The notes beneath the pieces are model-generated. The model searched no databases and was not told where the DNA came from. It saw only the letters and a list, made by a program, of their open reading frames with translations. This document shows positions 7,929-16,421 of a stretch of DNA of 64,000 nucleotides, one piece after another (position 1 is the first letter of the stretch; each line of letters opens with the position of its first letter). Source of the stretch: Gangjinia marincola (GTDB taxonomy: Bacteria > Bacteroidota > Bacteroidia > Flavobacteriales > Flavobacteriaceae). Position numbers and translations under genes: made by a program. Where the stretch lies: positions 62,001-126,000 of the forward strand of contig NZ_BAAAFG010000012.1 of assembly GCF_039523415.1 (NCBI RefSeq), read 5' to 3'.

Positions 7929-9080
7929 ATGACAACTCAAACGGTTCAAGAGACTACCACAATGAAATTAGATACCATTCAAGAAGCTATTGAGGATATT
8001 AAACAAGGTAAAGTGATAATCGTGGTAGATGATGAGGATCGTGAAAATGAAGGTGATTTTTTGGCTGCCGCCGAAAAAGTTACGCCAGAGATGATCAATT
8101 TTATGGCAACTCACGGTAGGGGATTGATATGTGCACCATTGACAGAAGGTCGTTGTAAGGAACTTCAGCTTAATTTAATGGTTGGAAATAACACTGATCC
8201 TATGGAAACAGCATTTACTGTTTCTGTCGATTTAAAAGGAAATGGAGTAACTACCGGAATATCAGCCTCAGATCGTGCAAAAACTATTACCGCGCTCACT
8301 CAGGATTCGCTTAAATCATATGAACTTAGCAGGCCTGGACATATCTTTCCCCTAGTGGCAAAAGAAGGTGGAGTATTGCGAAGAACCGGTCATACTGAAG
8401 CTGCGATTGATTTTGCTCGACTTGCAGGCTTAACTCCTGCGGGCGTGATTGTAGAAATCATGAATGAGGATGGTACAATGGCACGTTTGCCTCAATTAAG
8501 AGATGTTGCAAAAAAGTTCGATCTTAAAATCGTTTCAATTGAAGATTTAGTGGCGTATCGTATGGAGCATGATTCCTTAATAGAAAAGAAAGAAGATTTT
8601 GACGTAGAAACGCGCTTTGGAAAATACAGACTTCGCGCGTATGAACAAACCACAAATCAACAGGTGCATATCGCTCTGACTAAAGGTAACTGGAAAAAAG
8701 ATGAGCCTGTATTAGTTAGGGTAAACTCTAACCTGGTGAATAATGACTTACTTGGTACACTTACCAATAACGTCAATGAAAAACTGGATCAAATGTTCAA
8801 GGCGTTTGAGAATAGGGATAAGGGTGCCATCGTATTCATCAATCAGGATAACCAATCGCTTAATGTATTGAATAGATTAAAAGAACTCAAAGAATTACAA
8901 GGCGATGGATTAGCAAAAGCACCTCAAATTCAGATGGATCAACGCGATTTTGGAATAGGCGCACAGATTCTTCATGACTTGGGAATTTCTAAAATCAACC
9001 TACTTTCAAATACGCAAAAAACTAAACGGGTAGGTATTATCGGTTATGGTCTTGAAATCATTAAATATGTGCGTTATTGA
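7929..9080 (+). CDS. ribB: 3,4-dihydroxy-2-butanone-4-phosphate synthase with degenerate GTP cyclohydrolase II domain
   Basis: Riboflavin synthesis enzyme that converts ribulose 5-phosphate to dihydroxybutanone phosphate. The N-terminal RibB domain is intact: VVDDEDRENEGDF, MATHGRGLICAPL, and the RPGHIFPLVA and HTEAAIDFARLAG blocks. The C-terminal RibA-like domain (from about residue 222) keeps the fold (RVNSN, GTLTN, QRDFGIGAQILHDLG, YGLEI) but has lost the zinc-binding cysteines: the usual SLRCDCG is replaced by TLTNNVN. The usual RQEGRGIG is replaced by NQDNQSLN. GTP cyclohydrolase II activity is therefore unlikely and a separate ribA is expected elsewhere. ATG 7929 is preferred; ATG 7962 is the alternative. 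Confidence 0.92.
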   Translation: MTTQTVQETTTMKLDTIQEAIEDIKQGKVIIVVDDEDRENEGDFLAAAEKVTPEMINFMATHGRGLICAPLTEGRCKELQLNLMVGNNTDPMETAFTVSVDLKGNGVTTGISASDRAKTITALTQDSLKSYELSRPGHIFPLVAKEGGVLRRTGHTEAAIDFARLAGLTPAGVIVEIMNEDGTMARLPQLRDVAKKFDLKIVSIEDLVAYRMEHDSLIEKKEDFDVETRFGKYRLRAYEQTTNQQVHIALTKGNWKKDEPVLVRVNSNLVNNDLLGTLTNNVNEKLDQMFKAFENRDKGAIVFINQDNQSLNVLNRLKELKELQGDGLAKAPQIQMDQRDFGIGAQILHDLGISKINLLSNTQKTKRVGIIGYGLEIIKYVRY

Positions 9081-9164
9081 TGATTTAACGTTATTTTAGA
9101 AAGACTGCACGGCTGTATTGGCTAATTTCGGGGAAGAAAAATATTCTTTAATATATACATTCCC

Positions 9165-11237
9165 ATGAAAAAAAATTACTGTTACCTATTCTCAAGTGTA
9201 CTATTTTTGTTTTCTGTAGCTTTATCGGCGCAGAATGCAAGAGTTCAAATTATTCATAACTCGCCGGATGCAAACGCTTCTGCAGTTGATGTTTATGTAA
9301 ATGATGCACTCCTTCCAGATGGTGATGATGTTCAATTTAGAACAGCAACTCCGTTTTTTGACGCTCCTGCCGGAGTACCCATCACGATAGACATTGCACC
9401 GGGTGATAGTGATGATTCTGGTGATTCTATCTTTGACGTTACAGTTACGCTTGATGCAAACGAAAACTACATTATAGTCGCCAATGGTATCTTACCCGGT
9501 AGTACAGGTTATAATCCTAGCCCCAATTTTAGTTTAGATATTTTTACAGGCGCTTTAGAAAGCGGAACAAACACATCATTTACTGATATATTGATACATC
9601 ATGGCTCTACAGATGCACCTACGGTAGATATTGTTGAAACCTCTTTACCTATAGGAACAATAGTTGATGATATTAGTTACCCTGAATTTGAAGGATACGA
9701 ATTTTTACCAGTGGCAGATTATATTTTGGAGGTCCAAACAGCCGATAACGTAGATATCGTAGCTACGTACAGTGCTCCCTTAGCTACACTGGATTTAGGT
9801 AATAATGCAATTACCGTATTAGCCAGTGGTTTTCTTGATCCATCTCAAAATAACGATGGACCGGCTTTTGGTTTATTTGTAGCAACTACTGATGGGGGCG
9901 CGCTTTTACCATTACCTTTAATCGAATTTCCCTTGAATGATGAGCCCGTCGATGCTGAAGAATTAAACTGTGGCGATAGTGTGACAGGAAATACAGATAA
10001 TGCTAATGATAGTGGTGGATCAGGTGCCGGAGATGTCTTTTTCACCTATCAAGGAATAGGAGATTTTGAAACTGTAACACTTTCAACATGTGGTGACGAC
10101 TCAGATTTTAATACGTCTATACGTGTTTTTGACAGTGTAGATTTAGATAATGAAGTTGCATCTAATGATGATTTTTGTGGTAATCAGTCTGAGGTTATAT
10201 TTCTTTCAAATGGATTAACAAACTATTACATTTTAGTTGAAGGATCAGGTGATAATGATTCAGGTAATTTTGAATTAAATTTAACTTGTGCAGCACCAAC
10301 AACTTCTCGCGTACAAATTATACATAACTCTGCAGACTTATTAGTAGAATTTGTGGATATATATGTTTCAGGAGGGTTAATAGTTGATGATTTACAATTT
10401 AGATCATCCACACCTTTTGTAGATTTACCAGCTGGTTTTGACATGAATATTGGGGTAGCTCCTAGTAATAGTAATTCCGCAGATGATTCAATTTTCACTA
10501 CTTCAGTGAACTTGGATCAAAGCGAAAAGTATATTGTTGTAGCCAATGGTATTGTGAGTCCTAATGGATATGATCCAAATGTTCCGTTTTCACTTGAAAT
10601 CTTTGCGGGAGCGAGAGAGGAAGCTACAAATGGTTCGAATACTGATATTTTAGTACACCATGGAGCGACAGACGCTCCACCGGTAGATGTTACCGAAGTT
10701 GGTGTAGGAGCAGGTACGATAGTAAACAACATTAGCTATACTGAATTTCAGGGATATTTAGAATTAGCCACAGATGATTATGCTTTGAGCATAACACCTA
10801 CCAGTACAACGACTGAAGTCGCAGCCTATTTCGCTCCTTTAGAGACTTTAGAATTAGAGGGAGTAGCATTAACTTTACTAGCCAGTGGTTTTTTATTTCC
10901 TGATCAAAATAGTGATGGTCCAGAATTCGGTCTTTGGGCGGCATTTGCAGATGGCGGTGACTTAATAGAATTACCTACAGCTCCGTTGAGCGTTGATGAA
11001 AATTCGATACTGGAAATGGATATTTTCCCTAATCCGGCAATTGATCGTTTGAACATTTCTTCAGTGGAAAATATTCGTGATATAGCGATTATTAATACGT
11101 TAGGTCAAACCGTTCTTAAAAAAGTAATAAATGCTCAGGAGACGAGTATTGATGTTTCGGGATTAGCAACAGGAATGTATTTTATAAATGCTGGTATAGG
11201 TACTAAAACTGCATTATATAAACTAATCAAGAAATAA
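9165..11237 (+). CDS. T9SS cargo protein with two DUF4397 domains
   Basis: Secreted protein of 690 residues. A signal peptide (about residues 1-22, ending LSAQ) is followed by a first DUF4397 domain that opens ARVQIIHNSPDANASAVDVY. A middle beta-sandwich contains a four-cysteine, pre-peptidase-like region (from about 265, CGDSVTGNTDNAND). A second DUF4397 domain starts at about 380 (SRVQIIHNSADLLVEFVDIY). The last 75 residues are a type A sorting domain (MDIFPNPAIDRLNIS ... GMYFINAGIGTKTALYKLIKK) for export by the type IX system. The function of DUF4397 is unknown. It is probably a stand-alone gene: the upstream gap is 84 bases and a strong terminator follows it. Confidence 0.92.
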   Translation: MKKNYCYLFSSVLFLFSVALSAQNARVQIIHNSPDANASAVDVYVNDALLPDGDDVQFRTATPFFDAPAGVPITIDIAPGDSDDSGDSIFDVTVTLDANENYIIVANGILPGSTGYNPSPNFSLDIFTGALESGTNTSFTDILIHHGSTDAPTVDIVETSLPIGTIVDDISYPEFEGYEFLPVADYILEVQTADNVDIVATYSAPLATLDLGNNAITVLASGFLDPSQNNDGPAFGLFVATTDGGALLPLPLIEFPLNDEPVDAEELNCGDSVTGNTDNANDSGGSGAGDVFFTYQGIGDFETVTLSTCGDDSDFNTSIRVFDSVDLDNEVASNDDFCGNQSEVIFLSNGLTNYYILVEGSGDNDSGNFELNLTCAAPTTSRVQIIHNSADLLVEFVDIYVSGGLIVDDLQFRSSTPFVDLPAGFDMNIGVAPSNSNSADDSIFTTSVNLDQSEKYIVVANGIVSPNGYDPNVPFSLEIFAGAREEATNGSNTDILVHHGATDAPPVDVTEVGVGAGTIVNNISYTEFQGYLELATDDYALSITPTSTTTEVAAYFAPLETLELEGVALTLLASGFLFPDQNSDGPEFGLWAAFADGGDLIELPTAPLSVDENSILEMDIFPNPAIDRLNISSVENIRDIAIINTLGQTVLKKVINAQETSIDVSGLATGMYFINAGIGTKTALYKLIKK

Positions 11238-11260
11238 TTAAAATTTAAATACCATAAACT

Positions 11261-11292
11261 AGGAGTGTTGCGAATGCGGCACTCCTTTTTTA
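11261..11292 (+). terminator. Rho-independent terminator after the DUF4397 gene
   Basis: Stem AGGAGTG / CACTCCT extended inward by TTGC/GCGG pairing around a GAAT loop, followed by a T run. Confidence 0.85.
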
Positions 11293-11766
11293 TTGCTCAT
11301 AATTAACGCTGGAATTAATTTTTTAGCTATAACGCAATCTAACAATATCGATTTGCGAAAAGATGAGAAATCACAGATCAATATATATTCTATTCTAAAA
11401 GAAGAATATAAAAACTACTACTATGCTTCTCGAAATCTTAGTGATTGCAAGAAAAACCTGCATTTAATGTAATCACTCTTAAATAAGTCTTAATGCCTAA
11501 ATACTTCACATAAATTTAGAGAAAATTGGAATTATTTTAGGTTAATAAATTAACGATTACGGAAGGAATTTAGAAAGAATTTAGAATAGTTAGTTGATTA
11601 AATATCGAAAAATATGTTGATTATCTTTTTTTTAATGCGTTTTGTCGATTATAATGCATTGAGCACACAATAAAAAAAAGCACCTTGATAATTGAAGTAA
11701 TATTGTTAATACGATATTGATCAATTTTAGCTGTTAACTATAAGCACTATAAAACTTACTAATTCT
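11293..11766. other. 474-bp AT-rich intergenic stretch before the adhesin gene
   Basis: No reading frame or RNA gene that I can support. It contains a weak inverted repeat (AGTGATT at 11440-11446 with AATCACT at 11471-11477) and long A/T tracts close to the adhesin start. The length fits a regulated promoter region or a long 5' leader, but no exact TAnnTTTG box was found. Confidence 0.4.
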
Positions 11767-14700
11767 ATGAAACTATATTTACACGTAAAACAAAAAATCA
11801 TCTTTTCTCTACAAATATTGATAGGGTGCATGTTTTTTGTATCTACTATAGTCCATGCAGAAGTAAATAACAACAAGGACGAATTTATTTTGTTTCCTTC
11901 TGTCAATGCTTCAGATTACCGTTTATATCATTCGATAATAGTATTTGTAGATACAGATGGTGACGGTAACGATGACAGTACAGATCCAAATCCTAATGAC
12001 GCTGTCGCAAATGATGATTTCACCAATGGAGCTGCACAAACCGCAAAGATCGTTGATGTTCTTTTAAATGATGACTTTCTCGCTAATTCTGACCCGAATA
12101 ATCAGGGAACTACAGAAATTACAGTCTTAGCAACAAGTACAGCATCCGGTTCTATAACTATTGATAATAATACAGGAGAAATTATCTATGTAGCTCCTCT
12201 TTCAGAAATAGGCGCACAACCAACAATTGATTATCGAGTTACGAACATAGATACGGGTGTTTTTGCTGAGGCTACATTGACCATAAGCGTAAATGTAGAT
12301 ACTGACGGAGATGGTAATCCCGATGATAGTGATGATAATCCAAATGCCGCCGTTGCCAATGATGATAACGCAAATGCAACTCCAGAGGTTACTAAACTCG
12401 TGGATGTATTATTGAATGATGATTTTTTAGCAAATTCAGATGACAATAACTTAGGAACCACTGTAATAACAGACTTAGGATCGGGGAGTGCTGCTGGTAC
12501 TATAGACATTGATAATGATACGGGCGAAGTCGCTTATACACCCACAATTGGTGAAGAAAACACAGGTAATATTACGATTGATTACAGGGTAGAAAATGTT
12601 GAAACCGGTGTTTTCGATACGGCAACAATTATTTTTAATGTCGGCGAACGTGATACCGATGGTGATGGGGCACCAGATAGTATTGATTTAAATCCAAATA
12701 GTGCCGTTGCTCAAGACGATTTTGCGACAGTACAACCTCTTAATCCAAGTACGATCGATATTTTATTAAATGACGATTATCTGGGTAATGATGATACCGA
12801 AAATGTAGGTACCACAGATGTATCTCTTGATCCTGCCGGCACAACCACCGCACAAGGAGATATTGAATTTGATGATACCACAGGCGAATTAACTTATACT
12901 GCTCTCCCGGTAGAAGAAAATACGATTGTTATTGTGGCTTATGAGGTGTGTAATACGCAAACCAATGTGTGCGCTACTGCTGTAGTAGAGATAACGGTAG
13001 GTCTGGAAGATACAGATGGAGATGGTAATCCAGATGGGACTGATCAAAACCCAAATGAAGCAGTGGCAGAAGATGATTTAGCTACGGCAAGTCCACTGGT
13101 TACCGCAGCGGTTGATGTATTGCTAAATGATGATTTTCTTTCTAATACAAATCCAAACAATCAGGGTGATACGCAAATTACAGATTTAGGAACGGGCTCA
13201 GCCCAAGGCAATATTACCATTCTAAATGATATTGGAGAAATCTTATACGTTCCGTTAACTAGTGAAGTAAATACAACAGTGTGTATTGACTATCAGGTTA
13301 CTAACGCGCTTACAGGGGTATTTGCTACGGCTACATTATGCTTTGATGTAGTTCCGGCGAATCCAGACACAGATGGTGACGGTAATCCAGATGATACAGA
13401 TCCTAACCCAAATCAAGCCATTGCCAATGACGATTTTATGAATACCGATGTTGGAGTAGAAACAACCATTGACATTTTGGCTAACGATAACTTCTTACCA
13501 AATGATAGCCCAATTAATGTTGGGACGACAGAAATAACAGATCTTGGTACAGGTGATGCTACGGGTACAATTAGTTTCAACAATGATACTGGCGAGTTTA
13601 CATATACTGCTCCAAATGATGAAGATGGAAGTGTAGTTACTGTAGATTACCAGGTGTGTAATATAGATACCAATGTATGTGCAACGGCAACGATCTTTAT
13701 TACAGTAGGAGTTATTGATACAGATGGTGATGGAAATCCAGATGATAATGATCCTAATCCTACCGATCCCGTTGCCCAAGATGATACAATTGATGTCGAA
13801 GCAGGAGATTCAGTGACTGCAGACATTTTGGCAAATGATGATTTCTTAGATAATGACGACCCAATTAATGTTGGTACTACAGATATTACTGACTTAGAAA
13901 CAGGTAGTGCAGGTGGAACGGTTACATTTAATAATAATACGGGAGAGATTACGTACGAATCTTTATTTTCTGAAGCAAACTTAACAGTTACGGTGAATTA
14001 TCAAGTCTGTAATACAGAAACTAATATATGCGCTACAGCAACGATTTTTATCAATGTACAAGATACGGGTGGTGGGGCTAATGATCCAATTGCAGTTGAC
14101 GATACTGTGACTAATCAAACAGTAGGAGATGATGTCGTGGTAAACGTTTTGGCTAATGATAGTGATCCCGATGGGGATTTAGCTGAAAATACAGTGAATA
14201 TCACAACAGCCGGAGCTACAGATACCGATTCTGACGGAGATAACGATACGCTTGTAGTAGCAGGTCAGGGAACCTGGGCAGTAGATGACTCAACAGGAGA
14301 AACCACCTTTACTCCCGAAGCAGGTTATGAAGGTGATCCAACACCTATAACGTATAATGTAAGCGATGAAGCAGGTAACACATCCAATCAGGCTACGGTG
14401 ACCATTGACTATAATAACGACGGTGGTGGAGCTAATGATCCAATTGCAGTTGACGATACTGTGACTAATCAAACAGTAGGAGATGATGTCGTGGTAAACG
14501 TTTTGGCTAATGATAGTGATCCCGATGGGGATTTAGCTGAAAATACAGTGAATATCACAACAGCCGGAGCTACAGATACCGATTCTGACGGAGATAACGA
14601 TGCACTTGTAGTGGCAGGTCAGGGAACTTGGACAGTAGACGACTCAACAGGAGAAATCACCTTTACTCCTGAAGCAGGTTATGAAGGAGATCCCACACCT

Positions 14701-15444
14701 ATAACATATAATGTGAGCGATGAAGCAGGTAATACGTCTAATGAAGCAGCGGTAACCATAGATTACGATAATGATGGCGGTGGTGGATCAAATGACCCTA
14801 TTGCTGTAGATGATAATGTTACAGATCAAACTATTGGAGATGTAGTTGTAGTGGATGTGCTAGAAAATGACAGTGATCCCGATGGAGATTTGGATGAACG
14901 TACAGTAGAAATTACTACGACAGGTGCTACGGATAGTGACAATGATGGCGATAATGATTCGCTTGTGATTACCGGTGAAGGAACCTGGTCTGTAGATGAT
15001 GAGTCTGGAGAAATCACTTTTACTCCTCAGGGTGGATTTTTGGACGATCCCACCAGTATAACATACACGGTAAGTGACGAAGAGGGTAATGAATCCAATG
15101 AAGCGACGGTATCCATTGACTATGACAATGATAATATTGATAATTTGGAAGTAAGAGTTTTTAATGTGATTACACCAAATATGGATGGTGAAAATGACTT
15201 CTTTCTAATTGAGAATATCGAAAATTTTACCAACGACGTTCAGATCTATAATCGATGGGGTGTCTTAGTATATGATGCTAATGGCTATAATAATTCATCT
15301 GTACGATTTGATGGAGTTTCTGATGGTCGCGCAACGCTAAATGAGGGTGATGAGCTACCGGTAGGTACATATTTTTACCTTATTAATTATAGCGGAAATA
15401 ATCTAAGTGATCAACTATCAGGATATCTGTATTTAACCCGTTAG
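11767..15444 (+). CDS. Giant repeat surface adhesin with gliding-type (T9SS type B) C-terminal domain
   Basis: Secreted filamentous cell-surface protein of 1225 residues. After a signal peptide come six similar modules of about 117-120 residues. Each begins with an aspartate-rich DTDGDGNxDD motif of the thrombospondin-3/calcium-loop type (near residues 61, 178, 296, 415, 535, 651). Three cadherin/VCBS-like modules of 118-120 residues follow (from about 771, 889 and 1008), each opening NDPIAVDD and holding NVLANDSDPDGD. The last 95 residues are the gliding motility-associated C-terminal (CHU_C) type B sorting domain (VITPNMDGENDFF, IYNRWGVLVY, GTYFYLINY). The next gene is a PorP/SprF protein, the expected secretion partner of type B cargo. 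The protein is strongly acidic and probably calcium-stiffened. Confidence 0.93.
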   Translation: MKLYLHVKQKIIFSLQILIGCMFFVSTIVHAEVNNNKDEFILFPSVNASDYRLYHSIIVFVDTDGDGNDDSTDPNPNDAVANDDFTNGAAQTAKIVDVLLNDDFLANSDPNNQGTTEITVLATSTASGSITIDNNTGEIIYVAPLSEIGAQPTIDYRVTNIDTGVFAEATLTISVNVDTDGDGNPDDSDDNPNAAVANDDNANATPEVTKLVDVLLNDDFLANSDDNNLGTTVITDLGSGSAAGTIDIDNDTGEVAYTPTIGEENTGNITIDYRVENVETGVFDTATIIFNVGERDTDGDGAPDSIDLNPNSAVAQDDFATVQPLNPSTIDILLNDDYLGNDDTENVGTTDVSLDPAGTTTAQGDIEFDDTTGELTYTALPVEENTIVIVAYEVCNTQTNVCATAVVEITVGLEDTDGDGNPDGTDQNPNEAVAEDDLATASPLVTAAVDVLLNDDFLSNTNPNNQGDTQITDLGTGSAQGNITILNDIGEILYVPLTSEVNTTVCIDYQVTNALTGVFATATLCFDVVPANPDTDGDGNPDDTDPNPNQAIANDDFMNTDVGVETTIDILANDNFLPNDSPINVGTTEITDLGTGDATGTISFNNDTGEFTYTAPNDEDGSVVTVDYQVCNIDTNVCATATIFITVGVIDTDGDGNPDDNDPNPTDPVAQDDTIDVEAGDSVTADILANDDFLDNDDPINVGTTDITDLETGSAGGTVTFNNNTGEITYESLFSEANLTVTVNYQVCNTETNICATATIFINVQDTGGGANDPIAVDDTVTNQTVGDDVVVNVLANDSDPDGDLAENTVNITTAGATDTDSDGDNDTLVVAGQGTWAVDDSTGETTFTPEAGYEGDPTPITYNVSDEAGNTSNQATVTIDYNNDGGGANDPIAVDDTVTNQTVGDDVVVNVLANDSDPDGDLAENTVNITTAGATDTDSDGDNDALVVAGQGTWTVDDSTGEITFTPEAGYEGDPTPITYNVSDEAGNTSNEAAVTIDYDNDGGGGSNDPIAVDDNVTDQTIGDVVVVDVLENDSDPDGDLDERTVEITTTGATDSDNDGDNDSLVITGEGTWSVDDESGEITFTPQGGFLDDPTSITYTVSDEEGNESNEATVSIDYDNDNIDNLEVRVFNVITPNMDGENDFFLIENIENFTNDVQIYNRWGVLVYDANGYNNSSVRFDGVSDGRATLNEGDELPVGTYFYLINYSGNNLSDQLSGYLYLTR
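14077..14601 (+). repeat. 171-bp perfect direct repeat inside the adhesin gene
   Basis: Bases 14077-14247 are identical to 14431-14601 (offset 354 bp = 118 codons). The rest of each repeat unit differs at scattered positions. Perfect identity including synonymous sites shows a recent duplication or gene conversion of cadherin-like modules 7 and 8; module 9 is clearly diverged. Confidence 0.95.
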
Positions 15445-15476
15445 GAAAATACGTTAACATGACAAACTTTACATAC

Positions 15477-16406
15477 ATGAAAAAGAATATTTCAATATTG
15501 GTAATTTTCCTAATTGCAGGACTAAGCACGAAGATGTCTGCTCAACAGGATCCCCAATACACTCAATATATGTACAACCAAATCAGCTTTAATCCTGCAT
15601 ACACAGGTTCTAAAGAAGCATTGAGTGGTCTCCTGCTTTATCGTAGCCAATGGTTGGGATTAGATGGAGCACCAGATACGTTTACGTTTTCTGTTCATTC
15701 CCCGGTTGATATGAGAAAAAAAATAGGATTAGGATTAAATATAATTAGAGATGAGATTGGACCCGTTGACGAAACAACGATAGATGCTACGTTTTCGTAT
15801 GCGATCAATACCGGGGCGATGAGTAAATTAGCCTTTGGACTAAAGGCAGGTGGACACCTTTTAAACGTAAATTTTCAGGAGCTTAATGAGCAAAACCCGG
15901 GTCAGGATGTTTTGCTTCAAGATAATATTGATAATAACTTCTCTCCCAATGTGGGATTAGGACTGTTTCATTACGGTGAACGTCATTATGTAGGTCTTTC
16001 AGTACCTAACCTTTTAGAAACAGAACATTTTGATGATGTTAATAATGCAGTGGCTGAAGAGCGAATGACCTACTACCTTACGGGTGGGTATGTATTTGAT
16101 TTAGGAATTAACACCAAATTTAAGCCCACAGTTTTAGCAAAAGCTATCGATGGAGCTCCATTACAATTAGATGGAAGTGCAAACTTTATGTTTTATGATA
16201 AGTTTACACTAGGTGCAGCTTACCGCTGGGATGCCGCCGTGAGTGCTTTAGTGGGATTTCGGTTTGCTGATCAATGGACAGTTGGATTTGCTTACGATTA
16301 TGATACGACAGATTTTGAAGCTACAAACGATGGATCCATTGAGATATTTTTACAATTTGATCTATTTAGAGCGTATGACATGCTGGTTTCACCAAGATTC
16401 TTCTAA
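15477..16406 (+). CDS. PorP/SprF family type IX secretion outer membrane protein
   Basis: Outer-membrane beta-barrel of the PorP/SprF family, which helps the T9SS export and anchor specific surface proteins. The start at 15477 gives a signal peptide (MKKNISILVIFLIAGLSTKM to SAQ) followed by the family hallmark QDPQYTQYMYNQISFNPAYTGS and LLYRSQWLGLDGAP. An ATG six codons upstream (15459) is possible. The gene lies 32 bases after a type B adhesin and 15 bases before an OmpA/PD40 gene, the usual three-gene arrangement like sprB-sprF. It most likely serves the adhesin upstream. The length of 309 residues is normal. Confidence 0.95.
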   Translation: MKKNISILVIFLIAGLSTKMSAQQDPQYTQYMYNQISFNPAYTGSKEALSGLLLYRSQWLGLDGAPDTFTFSVHSPVDMRKKIGLGLNIIRDEIGPVDETTIDATFSYAINTGAMSKLAFGLKAGGHLLNVNFQELNEQNPGQDVLLQDNIDNNFSPNVGLGLFHYGERHYVGLSVPNLLETEHFDDVNNAVAEERMTYYLTGGYVFDLGINTKFKPTVLAKAIDGAPLQLDGSANFMFYDKFTLGAAYRWDAAVSALVGFRFADQWTVGFAYDYDTTDFEATNDGSIEIFLQFDLFRAYDMLVSPRFF

Positions 16407-16421
16407 AATAACATTACACAA

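Noticed and set aside
8580..9080. Functional GTP cyclohydrolase II
   Set aside because: All zinc-binding cysteines and the RQEGRGIG loop are missing.
11401..11480. Small RNA suggested by the AGTGATT/AATCACT inverted repeat
   Set aside because: Seven-base arms 24 bases apart, no promoter box and no terminator; chance is enough to explain it.
13495..13779. Antisense reading frame of 94 codons in the adhesin gene
   Set aside because: It mirrors the periodic Asp/Thr/Asn-rich repeats of the real gene, has no start context and a biased Ile/Cys composition.
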